Below the pieces are notes generated by a model. It had not been told where the DNA came from and made no database searches. It saw only the letters and a list, made by a program, of their open reading frames with translations. Of a stretch of DNA of 64,000 nt, positions 36,467-47,075 are shown one piece after another. Numbering within the stretch: the first letter of the stretch is position 1; the number at the start of each line of letters is the position of its first letter. The position numbers were made by a program, and so were the translations under genes. The DNA is from Alternaria dauci (Eukaryota > Ascomycota > Dothideomycetes > Pleosporales > Pleosporaceae), in NCBI RefSeq assembly GCF_042100115.1, contig NC_091276.1, positions 248,001 through 312,000 of the forward strand, read 5' to 3'.

Positions 36467-36844
36467 CGCGACTGAGGCTATGCTTGACGTGGGGATAAGA
36501 CAAAACGGAGGGCATCAAGCTTACTTATGGTATATATATCGATCGCAAGCCCTGGGCGGTTAATACCCCTATCTGTCTCAGCGCATGGACGGTCGTGTCG
36601 ATGAGAAAACAGCCATACTTTAAAATTTATAATTCTGAGTTTTCCGGCAGTAATGGAGCGCTGAAGGTAGTTGTACTGAGTTTGGCGCCTCTAACAAGAC
36701 GCTCTGTAGCTTTTTTTTTTCGAAGCTTCACTCACTTCCTTTTCGTTTATTGAATCGATCTAGAGAAGTATACCGGCGCCAGAAAAGAATTTTTATCAAT
36801 ACGATGCGAAGGCGGACTTCATTAACATATTCTCCTCATGCGAG
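36467..36844. other. Intergenic
   Basis: Holds a T10 run near 36711-36720 and no coding frame. It lies between minus-strand genes, upstream of 35941-36466, so it probably contains that gene's promoter. Confidence 0.4.
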
Positions 36845-37291
36845 CTAAAACACCACTCGAATCAACAAGGGTACAATAGACCAAGAACCCCAAACTATAA
36901 GGAATGACCATTTAGTTGAAAGAACTACGAAAAGAAAAGGCACAAGTGCGGACCTCATTTCCTCGGGTGCAAAAATTGACGACGCTGTAAACACCACTAT
37001 GCTAATTAACTGTATATTGTCGCCAGGATCAGGCACTGGCTAAAGTCAGCAGTTGTCCGTATGCGAGAATTTGTGCGCTTTACTATGCAAATTTCCCACC
37101 AAGCGGAGATATGTCGAGAATTCAAAGACTTCCAACAAGACTAGGTCCTGGGAAAGCAGATAGAGCGCCAGTAACACCAACCATAGTAACATTTCCCGAT
37201 GCTTGCCTAAGATCCGATCTGGATACATGCTAACAAATCGTGCAAGCGCCAAGCGAGCTATAAAGAGGTGGACTTGAAGCTAGAGACCCAT
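36845..37291 (-). pseudogene. Small multi-pass membrane protein relic
   Basis: One frame runs from ATG at 37291 to a stop at 36845. It is 149 codons long and interrupted by TAG (about 37277), TGA (37048) and TAG (about 37042). Between the stops it encodes several hydrophobic stretches: a Leu/Trp-rich one near residues 35-50, an Ile/Val/Ala one near 95-108, and a long one at the C-terminus (about 113-147). Three or four transmembrane helices are likely. The three stops can all come from Gln, Arg or Trp codons. Family not recognised. Confidence 0.5.
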
Positions 37292-37691
37292 AGTCGGATG
37301 TTGTATTGAGCTTGATTCAAGTGTTGTCGTATGACGATCGGACAGTGTCATTAACAGTAGGCGTGGGGATTGAATGAACTAATTTCTAGCGGCAGTAGGA
37401 GGTCTTTGAGCTATCAAGTGCAGAAATTCCTACTATTTAAAAAAGCCCCTGAGAAGAGCGGGGTTACATGTGGGCCAGCGCACACGGCATCGGCGAGCAA
37501 GTATCTCCGCGCATATGATTAACATAGGCAACCGCTAGTGATGGAAACGTCATGATAAAAAGACAATCTACAAGAGCTTGTTAGGTTATAAATGGTGAGG
37601 ATCAGCCATAGATTGCATGGTCATTAAATGAAGAAAGAGCAATTGGATACTGTGTCTACATCCATCTATTACAAGCGATGTACTGACCCCC
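37292..37691. other. Intergenic
   Basis: No coding frame or repeat seen. It separates two minus-strand relics. Confidence 0.4.
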
Positions 37692-38537
37692 CTACGCTCT
37701 AATATTTCCGTAACGGCGTTGCATGACCAGTTCGATCAATCGTTCATTGGTGTTATCGGAGTTGAGTAATAGACCATTTTCGACTTGAATGCCTTTAAGT
37801 TCGTCATGATTTTCTTGAGGCACGTTAGAAGTGAAGAACTCGAAATAGGAGTTGTCAATACAACCAATAAGGGTGCGATTGATGCAATCCAGTCCTTGCA
37901 ACACGTTCCCTGCTCTTTGTTAACAGCGACCTACTAGGTGAAGTCGACACAGACCAAGTTGATGCTTCTGTCGCACTAGAAGTTTCATGTAGTCTTCAAA
38001 ACAGACGAGGCAACGCGTAAGCTTGTGGTTGCCCTCTACAGTGTCGGTTTTCTCCATAACATGAACATCAGAAAATACGTCTTCCTTCTCGGGCAATACG
38101 GCTTCGATGTAAAAAATTTCCTTTTCATTATCCTCTTCAGACGCGCATGCAACGACGATACGAAACGGAATCGTTACGTCAGTGTTGGCTTTTCCCAAGC
38201 AACTCATAATTACTAGGATTCCTGTCGCTCTTAGAGGAAGAAGTAGCCAGTCTCGAGCGGATTTAATTGTGTGGTCGGACGAATTGAAAGACTTCGGGAA
38301 GATTTGAAACATGATGGGGGCGGTAAATCGCAGGAAGAGATACTTCGAAAGTGGAACTGTAAACTACGATATAGAGTGTGGCGAAGCCAAGGAGAAAGAT
38401 ATTCCTAGACTTCTCATTACAAGAGAAACAGTTGCTTTTATCATGTCAAAACCGCTCCTTGAGTGGGGGGCCATGTCCAGCTCCACAACAACTATACGTC
38501 CTTCATTAAGCTATTCCCCTTGTGCTGTTTCTTCCAT
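37692..38537 (-). pseudogene. Hypothetical single-exon gene with three premature stops
   Basis: ATG at 38537-38535 opens a frame of 282 codons ending at 37692. It is interrupted by TAG at 38513-38511 (codon 9), TAG at 38366-38364 (codon 58) and TAA at 37922-37920 (codon 206). All three can come from CAG, TGG or CAA. The product starts Met-Glu-Glu-Thr-Ala, has a hydrophobic middle and an acidic patch (Ser-Glu-Glu-Asp-Asn-Glu near residue 137), then a His/Leu-rich segment. Family not recognised. The open frames 37692-37904 and 37920-38312 are the two halves around the TAA; the plus frames 38025-38216 and 38311-38601 are shadows. Confidence 0.62.
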
Positions 38538-39479
38538 ATCAAACTGCTACGCTGAAACCACTTGCAGTGCTCTTGCATGCATAGTACAACATAAACACTG
38601 ATCAACACAGCAAACCATGCCTGGGCACTCTTTCGCCGCCAATCGATCTCTCTGGTGGTTTCGGGGGCAATACTAGCGCAGGTCTAGGCTGACATGCGCG
38701 GACTGCTAGCAGCGCATGAATTAGCGGTGACAGAGCAGCTTAGCAATATCTACCCCTGCGTGCATTCCGTACCAAAGCAGCTCTTCTCGCTTGCGCATCA
38801 GACTAACGGGACAGGTCAGCATCCGGGATAATCCTTGCGATAAGGCGGCCTTTCTTTATGGACTATTTATGCTATCAACTGCTTCTATAAGTGGCCGTAT
38901 TTGGGCACATTATGGATTGTTCGCGTAGCATAGACCACAGCTCATTACAAGAAGTTATTTAGTGCTTATCGTAAACTTAATTGACACTAAGGAAGAGCTT
39001 TCAGCGATAGTTTAGTAAGTACCTGCAAAAAGGCAACCGGTGAGGCTCACTAGCTACGGCCGCTCCGGTCGGCTAGGTATGTCAAAGCATTGGTACTATA
39101 TGCATGGCTGTATGATTGTAGGGTACGTTCTTTCTGCAGCGCGAGCCTGCGGGCTGTTGTCGTACTTGTTTGTCCCTCCGTGTTGACTGACGTTAACTGA
39201 TGGTAAATAGAAGGATTCTCTTCTACTATAGTGCTTAATGCGTTAAGATAGATACGCCTATTTATAATGCGTTTAGACGTACGATATTAGGAGAGACGTT
39301 AGGCAAAGCGCCGGAGCACAGGCTAGGTTTTAAATAGAAGATAATTTAGGTACATATTGTTGCCAGTGATGCTTAATCTTAGTGTTCTCACTATTCACTA
39401 TACGCTAGGTCTTCTACTTCACCTGATGTGCTGTTGTGAAGGGCTGCTCGCGCTGACAAATATCCTAGCTAGGGCTAAA
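38538..39479. other. Intergenic with repeat R1
   Basis: No protein-like frame. It contains the second R1 copy at 39196-39350 and, at 39027-39045, a short AAGGCAACCGGTGA word shared with repeat R4 (43066, 44258). Confidence 0.45.
39196..39350 (+). repeat. Dispersed repeat R1, copy 2
   Basis: Diverged copy of 16961-17110, with extra C-to-T type differences. Function unknown. Confidence 0.6.
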
Positions 39480-41322
39480 GAATTAATCGATTCTCCTTTA
39501 CATCCAAGAGTACGCAACGTCTCGAGATCCTGACTTAGGAGCGGAGATTTTAGCCAAAACCTGGACAACCTATCGACTGTGCGATTGCGAAGGGCATGCA
39601 GAGTCCTCTCTGTGAGCTGCGTTCGCCCAGCTAGGAATGGATAGATTGCGGAAGAACGGATAGCCTAAAGGAGAAGCACATTCTTAAACTCCCTGGGCAG
39701 GGTTAGTATAGAAAGTAGCGTGTAAACAACGGGGCAACTTGCGCGTGAAGCGTCTTCACAGGGTTACTCAGCATAACTTGACTGTTGCTCGTGCTTTGAT
39801 ATGGCTCGTATGCACTGTCGACAGCCGCACCGATGCGGTCAAGAGCGATGATACTTACAAGAGCAGCTTTTACCCAAAGGTAGACGACTTCGGTTAATTC
39901 TCGCTAATCTGCAGACAGCTTGTCCATTGTTGGAGGAAAGCACTTATAGTGTAACACAGTCTCCAGATGTGGCCACAACGACTTAACTATGCCGCTGTAA
40001 TACTCTACTCAAAGCGAAGCCTTAAGAGGGTCGGTTAATAGGAGTTCTTCGTCTTTCCAGGCTAGCCATAAGGAAAGCGACGATCTCCATTTTTTCAGAA
40101 TCTCAATTTAACATCTCGCAGTAGCCGTAGGAAGCGTTCGCGCTGTCTCAAGTATCTTCCGGAGTTGCACCCTAGTTGCGTAAGCCGTTTCAGGACCTTC
40201 TTCTAGGCCTCCTACTAAAAGCATGTCGCTTCTAGTAATAGAAATAAGGCCCAATAAGACGAAGCGGAGGCAATCCTTAATACTACTAGGGGGAAGTGTT
40301 AAATTAGATAGCTGAACTTAAGTGTAGTAACTGACCGCGCTAGATAACGACATATCCAGGAACTCCTCTTCGTTTCTTCTGATATTTAGGGGCTCTCGTC
40401 TCGTACGGCTAGGGCATTATCAGGAACATATTCACTAAATCTTGTCAGCCTAGCATATCAGAGAACGGTGGCTAATCTTACTAGTGGCCAAGATCTATAA
40501 ATATGCGGTAGGCGAAATGAATGTGCTCCTAACTCTTATAAAGCATTCCGAACTAATTAGTGTATAGTGCAGCCAAAGTCATAGTTTGTGCAAGAGCGAC
40601 ACTGGATACTCCACGCTCGCGTTCGAAAATGCTCTGCGCGTAATAGTAATATGGCATGCCTGGAAGGATGCCGGGATGACCTGAACGGTCTCGGATTGAC
40701 CCACAACTCCCAAGTGCGAGAAAGAGGAGGACATTGACATTGTGTAAGCACGAGGTGATTGAATCCTCACGTTCCGCTGCTGTATCCTTAAGGAAATCGT
40801 CGCACATCTTCCGAGGTGCGTCAAACATCGGGTGCAAGACGTGCACTTTTCGAATATATGCCTCAGACAGCTCGCGCAGCTTTTTGTACGAGAAGAGTGT
40901 CGTTCGCGTGTCTTGATCAACTTCGAGCAACTTAAAGTGCAAAGAGCTAGGAATAGAGAGTCGCCCGAGGCTTCTCATTAGTTCTTCTTATTACAAAGTG
41001 AGAGTTTTCACTTAGTGAAACGTTTATGTCGCTACGTCGGCTAACTTCTCTAATGTTCGATCCTTCCTAGGAATAGTTAATGTCGAACCATAGATCGCAA
41101 AATAGCAACATACTTTAGCGGTGCTACTTCGACATACTGGCACTCGTTTCCTTTTCCCTCTTCTAAACATTGCTTGCATGGTTTACGCCCGTTGCATTTC
41201 CGCTTACAAGTCCGACATGACAAACAAGCCTACTAAGTTCAAGGCTAACGCTTCTGAGGTATTTCTTCGTCGTGTAAGTGTAAGTAGCTACGTTGCATGT
41301 CGAAATCACGTAGATTGTACAT
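39480..41322 (-). pseudogene. Zn(II)2Cys6 transcription factor relic
   Basis: ATG at 41322 opens a frame that reaches the binuclear cluster at codons 33-52, read as Cys-x2-Cys-x2-Cys-x3-Cys-x5-Cys-x2-Cys (about 41226-41167). Four stops lie just before it at codons 26, 28, 30 and 31 (TAG, TGA, TAG, TAG). The middle homology region of fungal-specific regulators is open at 40978-40553, with the His-Pro-Met-Phe-Asp and Ala-Leu-Gly phrases and the Tyr-Tyr/Ala/Leu-x-Gln pattern typical of PF04082. More C-terminal sequence reads through stops at about 40140-39840 (Trp-Leu-Ala-Trp-Lys, Leu-Trp-Pro-His-Leu) and to about 39480 with frameshifts. Usual family length is 600-800 residues, so this spans nearly a whole gene. 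It would have been a nuclear DNA-binding regulator; it is now dead. Confidence 0.85.
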
Positions 41323-41690
41323 CGGGCTTTCGAAGAAACAGTTACAATAGAGCCAAGCAATGAAGACCTAAGGAGTGAAGTTGTGAGAGGGGACAAACAA
41401 AGGCCCAAACAGCGGCTAATTCAAGCACACGTCAACAGACTAAGGTAACGAGGGACTTATCTAGAGAACCAAGTCACAGCAGAGAGCGGGGCTCCGCCAA
41501 GATGATTGAGAAGTCTACATCCCTACAGGTAAGGTGTTCCGGTACAGACGCTTCCGAGGTGGCGTGTCACTAGCTGCACCGCAACAGGAGCGCTAGCAGC
41601 TAACAGTGCAGAGCGTTATCACAGTGTATTCTCTGGAGGAAAGAGGGCATGTTCTGCTCATAAAATTACTTAATAAAACCGAAATCCGAT
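41323..41690. other. Intergenic
   Basis: Region upstream of the Zn2Cys6 relic and downstream of the next minus-strand gene. No coding frame beyond shadows. Confidence 0.4.
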
Positions 41691-43039
41691 CTATACACTC
41701 AGAATAGACTGAATGCGCGCTTGTAAAATGGGATGGCACTGTTCAAGCGGAAGCGCTTCGCCAACTTGTATCTGCAAACCCTCCAGTAGGAGACTACGGT
41801 AAACAGGATCCCAAATATCAATATGTTTCCCCCGAAACTGCGACAACTAATCGTAGGCAGACTCTCCGATAATTTCTCGTAGTTTCCTCGCAATGCGCTC
41901 GCAATTAATAAGTGCGCCGAAATCAACTCTTTCTAGGAGGCTAACATTGTCTAATCAGGTTAGGACAACCACTTCACAGCTATAAACCCCCTCACGACTT
42001 GCGTGAAAGGAGCCGACTATAACAACTCCTGTAATCTTCTCAGGAAGAAAGGCATCTATGACAAGACTTGTATGCTTAGGAGTGGTCTGGGACAGAGGGA
42101 GCATATCATCGGAAGCAGCATACTCGGGTGCAGACAGGTTTGCTTTACACATAGGATGCCTCATATCTCCCTTCAAGTCGCTAGACCCCCTGTAGGTGTT
42201 GACCTCAGTGTTAATATCGGTGTTTAAGCGATGCCTAGTATCCGGAACAATAGCCTCTTCTGATAAATGGAGAGAAGCTCGTCGCAAGTCTGGTCCGCGA
42301 TGCCAAGCTGGGAAGTTCCAACGATTAGGCCTTCTCTGGGTTGGGAAGAAACACGATCCTAGCCACTTTACTAAGCTGATCCAGTCGGACTGTACGGGAT
42401 CGGCTCCCGCATGTAAGGATGGATGCTCCGCGGTGCTCGCTGTGGTGGTGGCCTCCACCGGTCTGCTGCAACAAGTTCTACCGAACTCCGTGATCCTCTT
42501 GACTGTATCTTCGTATAGCTTTGTACGGCTGAAGTGCATTTGAAAGAAGCTTTCGACGGTAAAGATCTTATCTTCATCTACTTTTATAGCAGAGCTCGGC
42601 CCGAAGGATTGCGAGACGTTCACCTGAATATAGTGCGTACCGCTCTCGCACCAAACGTTACGGCAGGCTTTGATTTCTGGTTTTAGGGATCCCAGGTGCG
42701 TTAATTTAATGCGAATATTTTCGATGTTGTAGCTATGCTTCGCTTCTAAGTAGTGTATATATGGTTCGTAGCAACGGTAGCCGTAGTGCTTTAGGCAATA
42801 ACTGCATTAGAACTTTCTGTCCGCTACGATATGTTAACCTTCAGCTTCACTAAAATCATAAGCATAGGCTGAGGAAATAGGTGACTTACAATCAGGGAGA
42901 AGGACGAGTTCCTCTTCACGTAGTCGCTAGTCTAAAATATCAGGCTAGAAGGTCAGTTCCTTCCTTGCGTTTTAGAGTTTAGGTTAGAAAACAGTGGGGG
43001 GCAACTTACCCGAGATGCAGCCACAGTATCTTGAGCTAT
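41691..43039 (-). pseudogene. Cys/His-motif protein relic with lost start codon
   Basis: Exon 1 (43039-43010) begins with ATA where its neighbour at 44239 has ATG in the same context (ATGGCTCAAG versus ATAGCTCAAG). A 50 bp intron with GTAAGT (43009-42960) leads to exon 2 (42959-41691), 433 codons in phase. Internal stops are TAG (42947), TAG (42929), two TAA before and after Val-Ala-Asp-Arg-Lys (about 42833-42810), TGA (about 41964) and TAG (about 41844). A Cys-Ser-Tyr-Cys followed by His residues (about 42808-42735) looks like a zinc-finger-type cluster; the C-terminal part is ordinary soluble sequence. All defects are transition-type. Minus frame 42623-41955 is its longest open part. Family not recognised. 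Confidence 0.65.
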
Positions 43040-43065
43040 CTTGCCAGTATTTTGGGTTGGAAAGA

Positions 43066-43140
43066 AGGCAACCGGTGAAGGACGCAAGAGCGGTGAGATG
43101 ATGGATGCAGGACGTCTCAGCCTCGCAGGAAGCGTACATG
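43066..43140 (+). repeat. Repeat R4, copy 1 (shared upstream region)
   Basis: AAGGCAACCGGTGAAGGAC and the following 60 bases match 44258-44335. Each copy lies directly upstream of a minus-strand gene that starts with the same ATG/ATA-GCTCAAG block, so the repeat probably covers promoter or 5' leader. Confidence 0.6.
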
Positions 43141-43866
43141 ATAAATGAGTATCTTAGCTATCTATTCGCGCCAGGCCATCCTATTGGAAGAGCTTTAGAC
43201 ACAGAGATACTACTACTATCTAGGAGGCGGCTCGAGTTAGGGCCCTTAAACAAACGGTATGGACGCGAACGTAGGCATGAGATAACCTTCACGGCGCGCT
43301 TTCGTTAGTCTGGCTAGGCATTGAACGCATTAGTCTAAGCCAGAGCGATCCTATCCGTGCATAAGTCGATCGCATTATAGGGACGCTTCCTTGACAGGCC
43401 GAGTCCCGAGATTAGGACGGCATACCTATTAAGAATATGCCTTCTGCAGTTGGAAGGCCTAAGTTTATTAGGCACTACGACGATCTAAGCCACGTAGGGC
43501 GGTACCGCAGGCTAGGTATGGTAGTAAAGCGATCAGCATATGCGGCAAGGTCGTTCAGTGAGGCAGTTGATGCAGCAGAAAGGAGCTTACGCGGCCCGAG
43601 CCTCCAGATACCACGTTGTGAACACTCGTGGCGTGGGTGGCAGAGATCCTGTGCATTTCGTAAGGTGGAAGCTAAGTGCAAGTAACTTAGCAGCAGTCTA
43701 TCAAACATTTCAAGTGTAGACACAGGACATTATCTGAATATGTTCTATACAACAGAATTAACGGCAATGATACGTATCACTTCGTGTTCTAATAAGGAAT
43801 TGTTGAGACTATGTGTCCTGCCACTTCAATTTTCTTTTTCACCCAGTGCACTCGGCATTCAACTCT
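43141..43866. other. Region without supported gene
   Basis: Plus frames 43105-43308 and 43437-43685 and the minus frame 43475-43723 are open and Arg-rich but show no domain or splice logic. They could be relics. No repeat other than R4 was seen. Confidence 0.35.
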
Positions 43867-44239
43867 TTACACTTTTAACATAAAAAGAGGGCACCACGTT
43901 TGATTCCCTTGTTGTAGCAGCAGTCGCAGGCTCTGCTCAATCGCTTTTTCTATGGCTGCTTTGTCAACAGTCAATCGGCGAAATAGAGATACGACATTGA
44001 ACCGGAAGATTACTCTAGATACGGTATGTGCATCAATAGCTAAGACCCGCAGTTGCATAAGCAACTTTAAGTCGTCGGGCGGGAACTGCTTTGGCACAAT
44101 AATCGTGTAAAGGTTGTACTGCGAGTATCTAATGAACGCCACAACAGCGTCCGTGGTCTGCTTTGGTGATCAGCGGTGTTAATAACAGGGCTGGGTCACA
44201 TACAATCACATTGGTGGCAAGTACCGTAGCTTGAGCCAT
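43867..44239 (-). CDS. Intact small two-exon gene, unknown
   Basis: Exon 1 (44239-44204) encodes Met-Ala-Gln-Ala-Thr-Val-Leu-Ala-Thr-Asn-Val-Ile. A 46 bp intron with GTATGT, a CTGAT branch-like site and AAGCAG (44203-44158) joins exon 2 (44157-43867) in phase for a 108-residue protein without internal stops. The product has a Tyr-rich first third, a Pro-Pro-Asp-Asp-Leu turn and a Lys/Glu/Ala-rich helical C-terminal half. No signal peptide is evident. Its 5' end and upstream DNA are duplicated at 43039/43066, the neighbour having lost its ATG. Family not recognised. The ORF starting at 44142 is only exon 2. Confidence 0.65.
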
Positions 44240-44257
44240 CTGGAAGTGAATGTGGTG

Positions 44258-44335
44258 CAGGAAGGCAACCAGTGAAGGACACAGAGGCAGTAAGGCAAAT
44301 CGAGCGCGTTTCAGCCTTGTGGAAAGCAGAGTTTA
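44258..44335 (+). repeat. Repeat R4, copy 2
   Basis: Matches 43066-43140 with scattered transitions. It lies 20 bases upstream of the ATG of the 43867-44239 gene. Confidence 0.6.
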
Positions 44336-44570
44336 ACATTAGCGTTGGCCGACTGACCTAAGCTCAGCAGTAAACGTGTGAATACTTTGAAAAAAACATG
44401 CCTGTCAGGATGGCTGGTCTCTCGCGAAAGACATTGTCTATGCCCATGTTTGTCTATCTCAACCGTAACAGTGGTCTGGCTGACGCCTGCAAGGCGTTCG
44501 AGTCCAGGAGCCGATCCGTAGTGAAGCGAGTGGCAAGCGCGGAGGTGATGTGCTTGAAGTAGGCCTAACC

Positions 44571-45065
44571 TCAATAGAAACAATTACCGAATGGCAGATT
44601 TGCGCTTAAGCAAAGAAGGTTAGGGTCGTCGCGGCATAATGGGAGATTCCCAAAGTAGTTTAGATTTGGAGACCAGCAACGGGTATTCAAACCCAAGCTA
44701 CTTTCGGAATCCCCCTCGCCATTGAATTCGCGAACGCCAACGTCCCCCTTCCGAGAGAAATGGCACTCTCTGGGTATCAGAAGGACTTGATAAAAGCATT
44801 GAGTCTGTGCAAGCCATCCTATATCATCGAAAACAAAGTGAGCTGGTCCTTTCGAGTCAGTGCTGGTGTATGACTTAACAATATCTAGGCCTTGCTTGAA
44901 TGTTTCCGTCAATTCATACAAAAAGGGACTATACTCGAGTGGTGTACGATTCTTCCAGAGAACTTTGGGGCTCGCGATGTATTTACGTCCATCGAATGTC
45001 TTCGGATGCCGGTCCGTGCCGCCGATGAGGCCACACCACAGCCACACCAGCCACACCAGCCACAT
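44571..45065 (-). CDS. ORF antisense to the next gene, status unclear
   Basis: A 164-codon frame whose ATG begins inside a GGCTGGTGT-type tandem repeat (Trp-Leu-Val repeated). The part at 44990-44760 has the composition of a real protein (Tyr/Phe-rich, Phe-Val-Phe-Asp-Asp). It overlaps the first exon of the plus-strand gene by 174 bp, so one of the two starts is probably wrong. No family is recognised. Confidence 0.35.
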   Translation of the reverse strand: MWLVWLVWLWCGLIGGTDRHPKTFDGRKYIASPKVLWKNRTPLEYSPFLYELTETFKQGLDIVKSYTSTDSKGPAHFVFDDIGWLAQTQCFYQVLLIPRECHFSRKGDVGVREFNGEGDSESSLGLNTRCWSPNLNYFGNLPLCRDDPNLLCLSANLPFGNCFY

Positions 45066-46236
45066 AATACTTTCAAACTACCACACGAAGAATACTTTGA
45101 AAGCCTTGTTTCGGACAAAAAGAGGTTGAAAAGATTAAACCAAATCGCTCAACGTATGACTGGTGCTCAAATAACAACACAGTTACGTAAAGTCCATGAA
45201 GACCTTATCCCGGCGGATCCGATTACACAGGCAAAAGCAATGTACCAGAGAATAGAGCAGCCTGTGGATCAAAGTAACATATTGTATCGGCAACATATCA
45301 TTCTTTTCGGGGATGCAGTCGACCGATATGCAGCATTGCAGTTACTGCAGCTCTCAAAGGGGCGAGACAGCAAAACCGCGGCCTTCGAAGAGATCGCTAG
45401 AGAATTTGGAATAAAGAAGACGATTGTGGCTAAGAGATATACTCACTCTCGTCAATATTTGAAATTCGCGGAAATCGGAGGCCCAGGTTCTCTGCGTTCA
45501 ATGGATGGCTTCAAGTGGGAGTAAGCACAAAAACAACCAAAGTTGGCATTCTCTGACGCGCCGCAGTATGGAAAACACCAATGAAGAGGATATAAAGTTG
45601 CTCTGCAGCTACCGGAAACGCATGCTCTCGACAGTGGAAGAGCAATCCCAGGCTCTCGATTTCGTAGTGGTGGAAGATCTTGTCCACAGTCTCCTAGCCC
45701 AAGGGGTAGCGGCAGCCGAGATTGCACAAGGACGCACCCGTTTAGCAAAGTTGATTTGCTGTCACGTGGAAATCGAAAGATTCATACAAGATGGCACGAT
45801 ACTTCCAAAAGGCGTGAGCAAAGGCAGCAACGAACAGTCCCGGCGTACATTTTCGCGATCTCCAGCAGAACCTGAATCTGGGATAGATGTCAGACCACCC
45901 CCCCATACTATTTATCCTGATCCGCAAGGACATATACCCTTCTATTATGCTCTACAAAGACAGCAACCGAACGCTGCCAAACGACGGAGAGTCTCCGGAA
46001 ATGAAGGCGTGCAGCCTCCGACGGTATGCCCAATCCTAATGCCAGCAGACAATGGAAGTACAACTCAAGCAGAGGGCCAGCACTTCTCAACGGTGATCTC
46101 TATTCTTCCGGAACAGCAGCACAACTCTGTACCACCTTTCGAAGAGGCAGGCAGTATAGAGCACGGGAGTCTTAGCTTAATTTCCCACGTAGCGTCTCAC
46201 GGGAACCTTATACTAAGTTTAGAAGAGGTAGAGTAA
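44892..46236 (+). CDS. Intact two-exon gene, unknown 432-residue protein
   Basis: Exon 1 (44892-45520) and exon 2 (45567-46236) are joined by a 46 bp intron (GTAAGC, TCTGAC branch, CCGCAG). This gives 433 codons in phase and no internal stop, the longest intact model in the window. The start is uncertain: Met at 44892, 45009 or 45156 are in frame, and the first 174 bp are antisense to another ORF. Residues about 49-58 are a Pro-Gln-Pro-His repeat. A helical region follows, with an Ala-Arg-Glu-Phe-Gly-Ile-Lys-Lys phrase that could be a helix-turn-helix. The C-terminal third is low in order and contains Ala-Lys-Arg-Arg-Arg-Val, a plausible nuclear signal. Family not recognised; the minus frames 45452-46090 are shadows. 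Confidence 0.65.
45037..45064 (+). repeat. CCACACCAG-type 9 bp tandem repeat
   Basis: Three or more units of about nine bases. It encodes Pro-His-Gln in the plus gene and Trp-Leu-Val in the antisense frame. Such repeats vary in length readily. Confidence 0.65.
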
Positions 46237-46251
46237 ATTCAGGAAAAGAAC

Positions 46252-46500
46252 ATGACTTATTTTAGACTATACAGAGATGAACTAGTAGTAGACCAGCGGC
46301 TTTTAGCATCCCGCTCTAATCCACAACGGTCTATACTTGATAATATCGCTGCCCAGCAACCTTCATTAGTTGACAATAATTTGCCTCTTCTGCCGAACTT
46401 AAACGCAGACGCAGATTTCACATTATACGCGATAGAATTTGTACACACCCTAGATAATAATGCTAGATTTGCGTTTAGCCTTCACTATAGTCTACAATAA
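46252..46500 (+). CDS. Doubtful ORF, unknown
   Basis: An 82-codon frame from ATG directly after the 44892-46236 gene, rich in Asn, Asp and Leu, reaching into mildly RIP-mutated DNA. It could be the end of a longer relic. No domain. Confidence 0.3.
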   Translation: MTYFRLYRDELVVDQRLLASRSNPQRSILDNIAAQQPSLVDNNLPLLPNLNADADFTLYAIEFVHTLDNNARFAFSLHYSLQ

Positions 46501-46561
46501 TGCTAAGTAGTTAGCTTCTCTAGTAATAGTAACTTCTACTTAGGATAAAGGATTAGATTAA

Positions 46562-47075
46562 TAGGAACGTTGGCGGATATTCTGATGGAGACTTCCTCGT
46601 TACTAGAAAGGACCTTTATAGTGTGCGGTCGCAATTTCTTAATTACATAATAATCGCCAATCTTAATATCGATTTCCTCTTTAGCATTGCTGTCGATCTA
46701 GATTAGTGATATAACTCCGACATAGTCTCGTAGGATTATCAGCCGACCTTTAACTAGGCGTAGCATAACCGGCTATAACTCAGGCTGTAAGCCAACATCC
46801 GGTATTGCCTGTTAGATAGTGACCTACTATAGTTTATTAGGAACTATCTACTTATCGTGAAAGGAAAGTTACGCACCACTTAGGTAAAGTACTCTTGATT
46901 TAGAGCTGTAAACTTAGGGCTTAGCTTAAATATAAATATTTCTCCCTGTTGCGCTAACACCTTAAGTTCGCTATCGTTCCTAGCTTTTATCGAACCCTGT
47001 GCTTTATCGTCCTGTTCTCGCGTTTTAGCGGCCACCTTATAGATCCGGGCATCGAAAGATGTAGTAGTTTCTACA
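46562..47075 (-). pseudogene. Unknown protein relic with RIP stops
   Basis: Read on the minus strand, 47075-46890 gives Ala-Arg-Ile-Tyr-Lys-Val-Ala-Ala-Lys and a Gln/Lys-rich segment. After a frameshift near 46865 the frame 46860-46562 continues with a Leu-Ile-Ile-Leu-Arg-Asp-Tyr phrase and ends near Ile-Ser-Ala-Asn-Val-Pro. Stops inside are TAG and TAA only. The DNA is visibly richer in TpA than its neighbours. No family is recognised and neither end is defined. Confidence 0.5.

Noticed and set aside
40557..40920. Additional overlapping frames at the Zn2Cys6 locus
   Set aside because: Shadows of the 40553-40978 frame, which carries the family motifs.
42890..42910. Intron with GTAAGT at 42889
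   Set aside because: The frame reads straight through without stops and the nearest acceptors would give a 21 or 41 bp intron with worse phase.
44436..44520. tRNA-like words (GTTCGAGTCC) with a short inverted stem
   Set aside because: Spacing between A- and B-box-like words is too short and no anticodon or acceptor stem can be folded.
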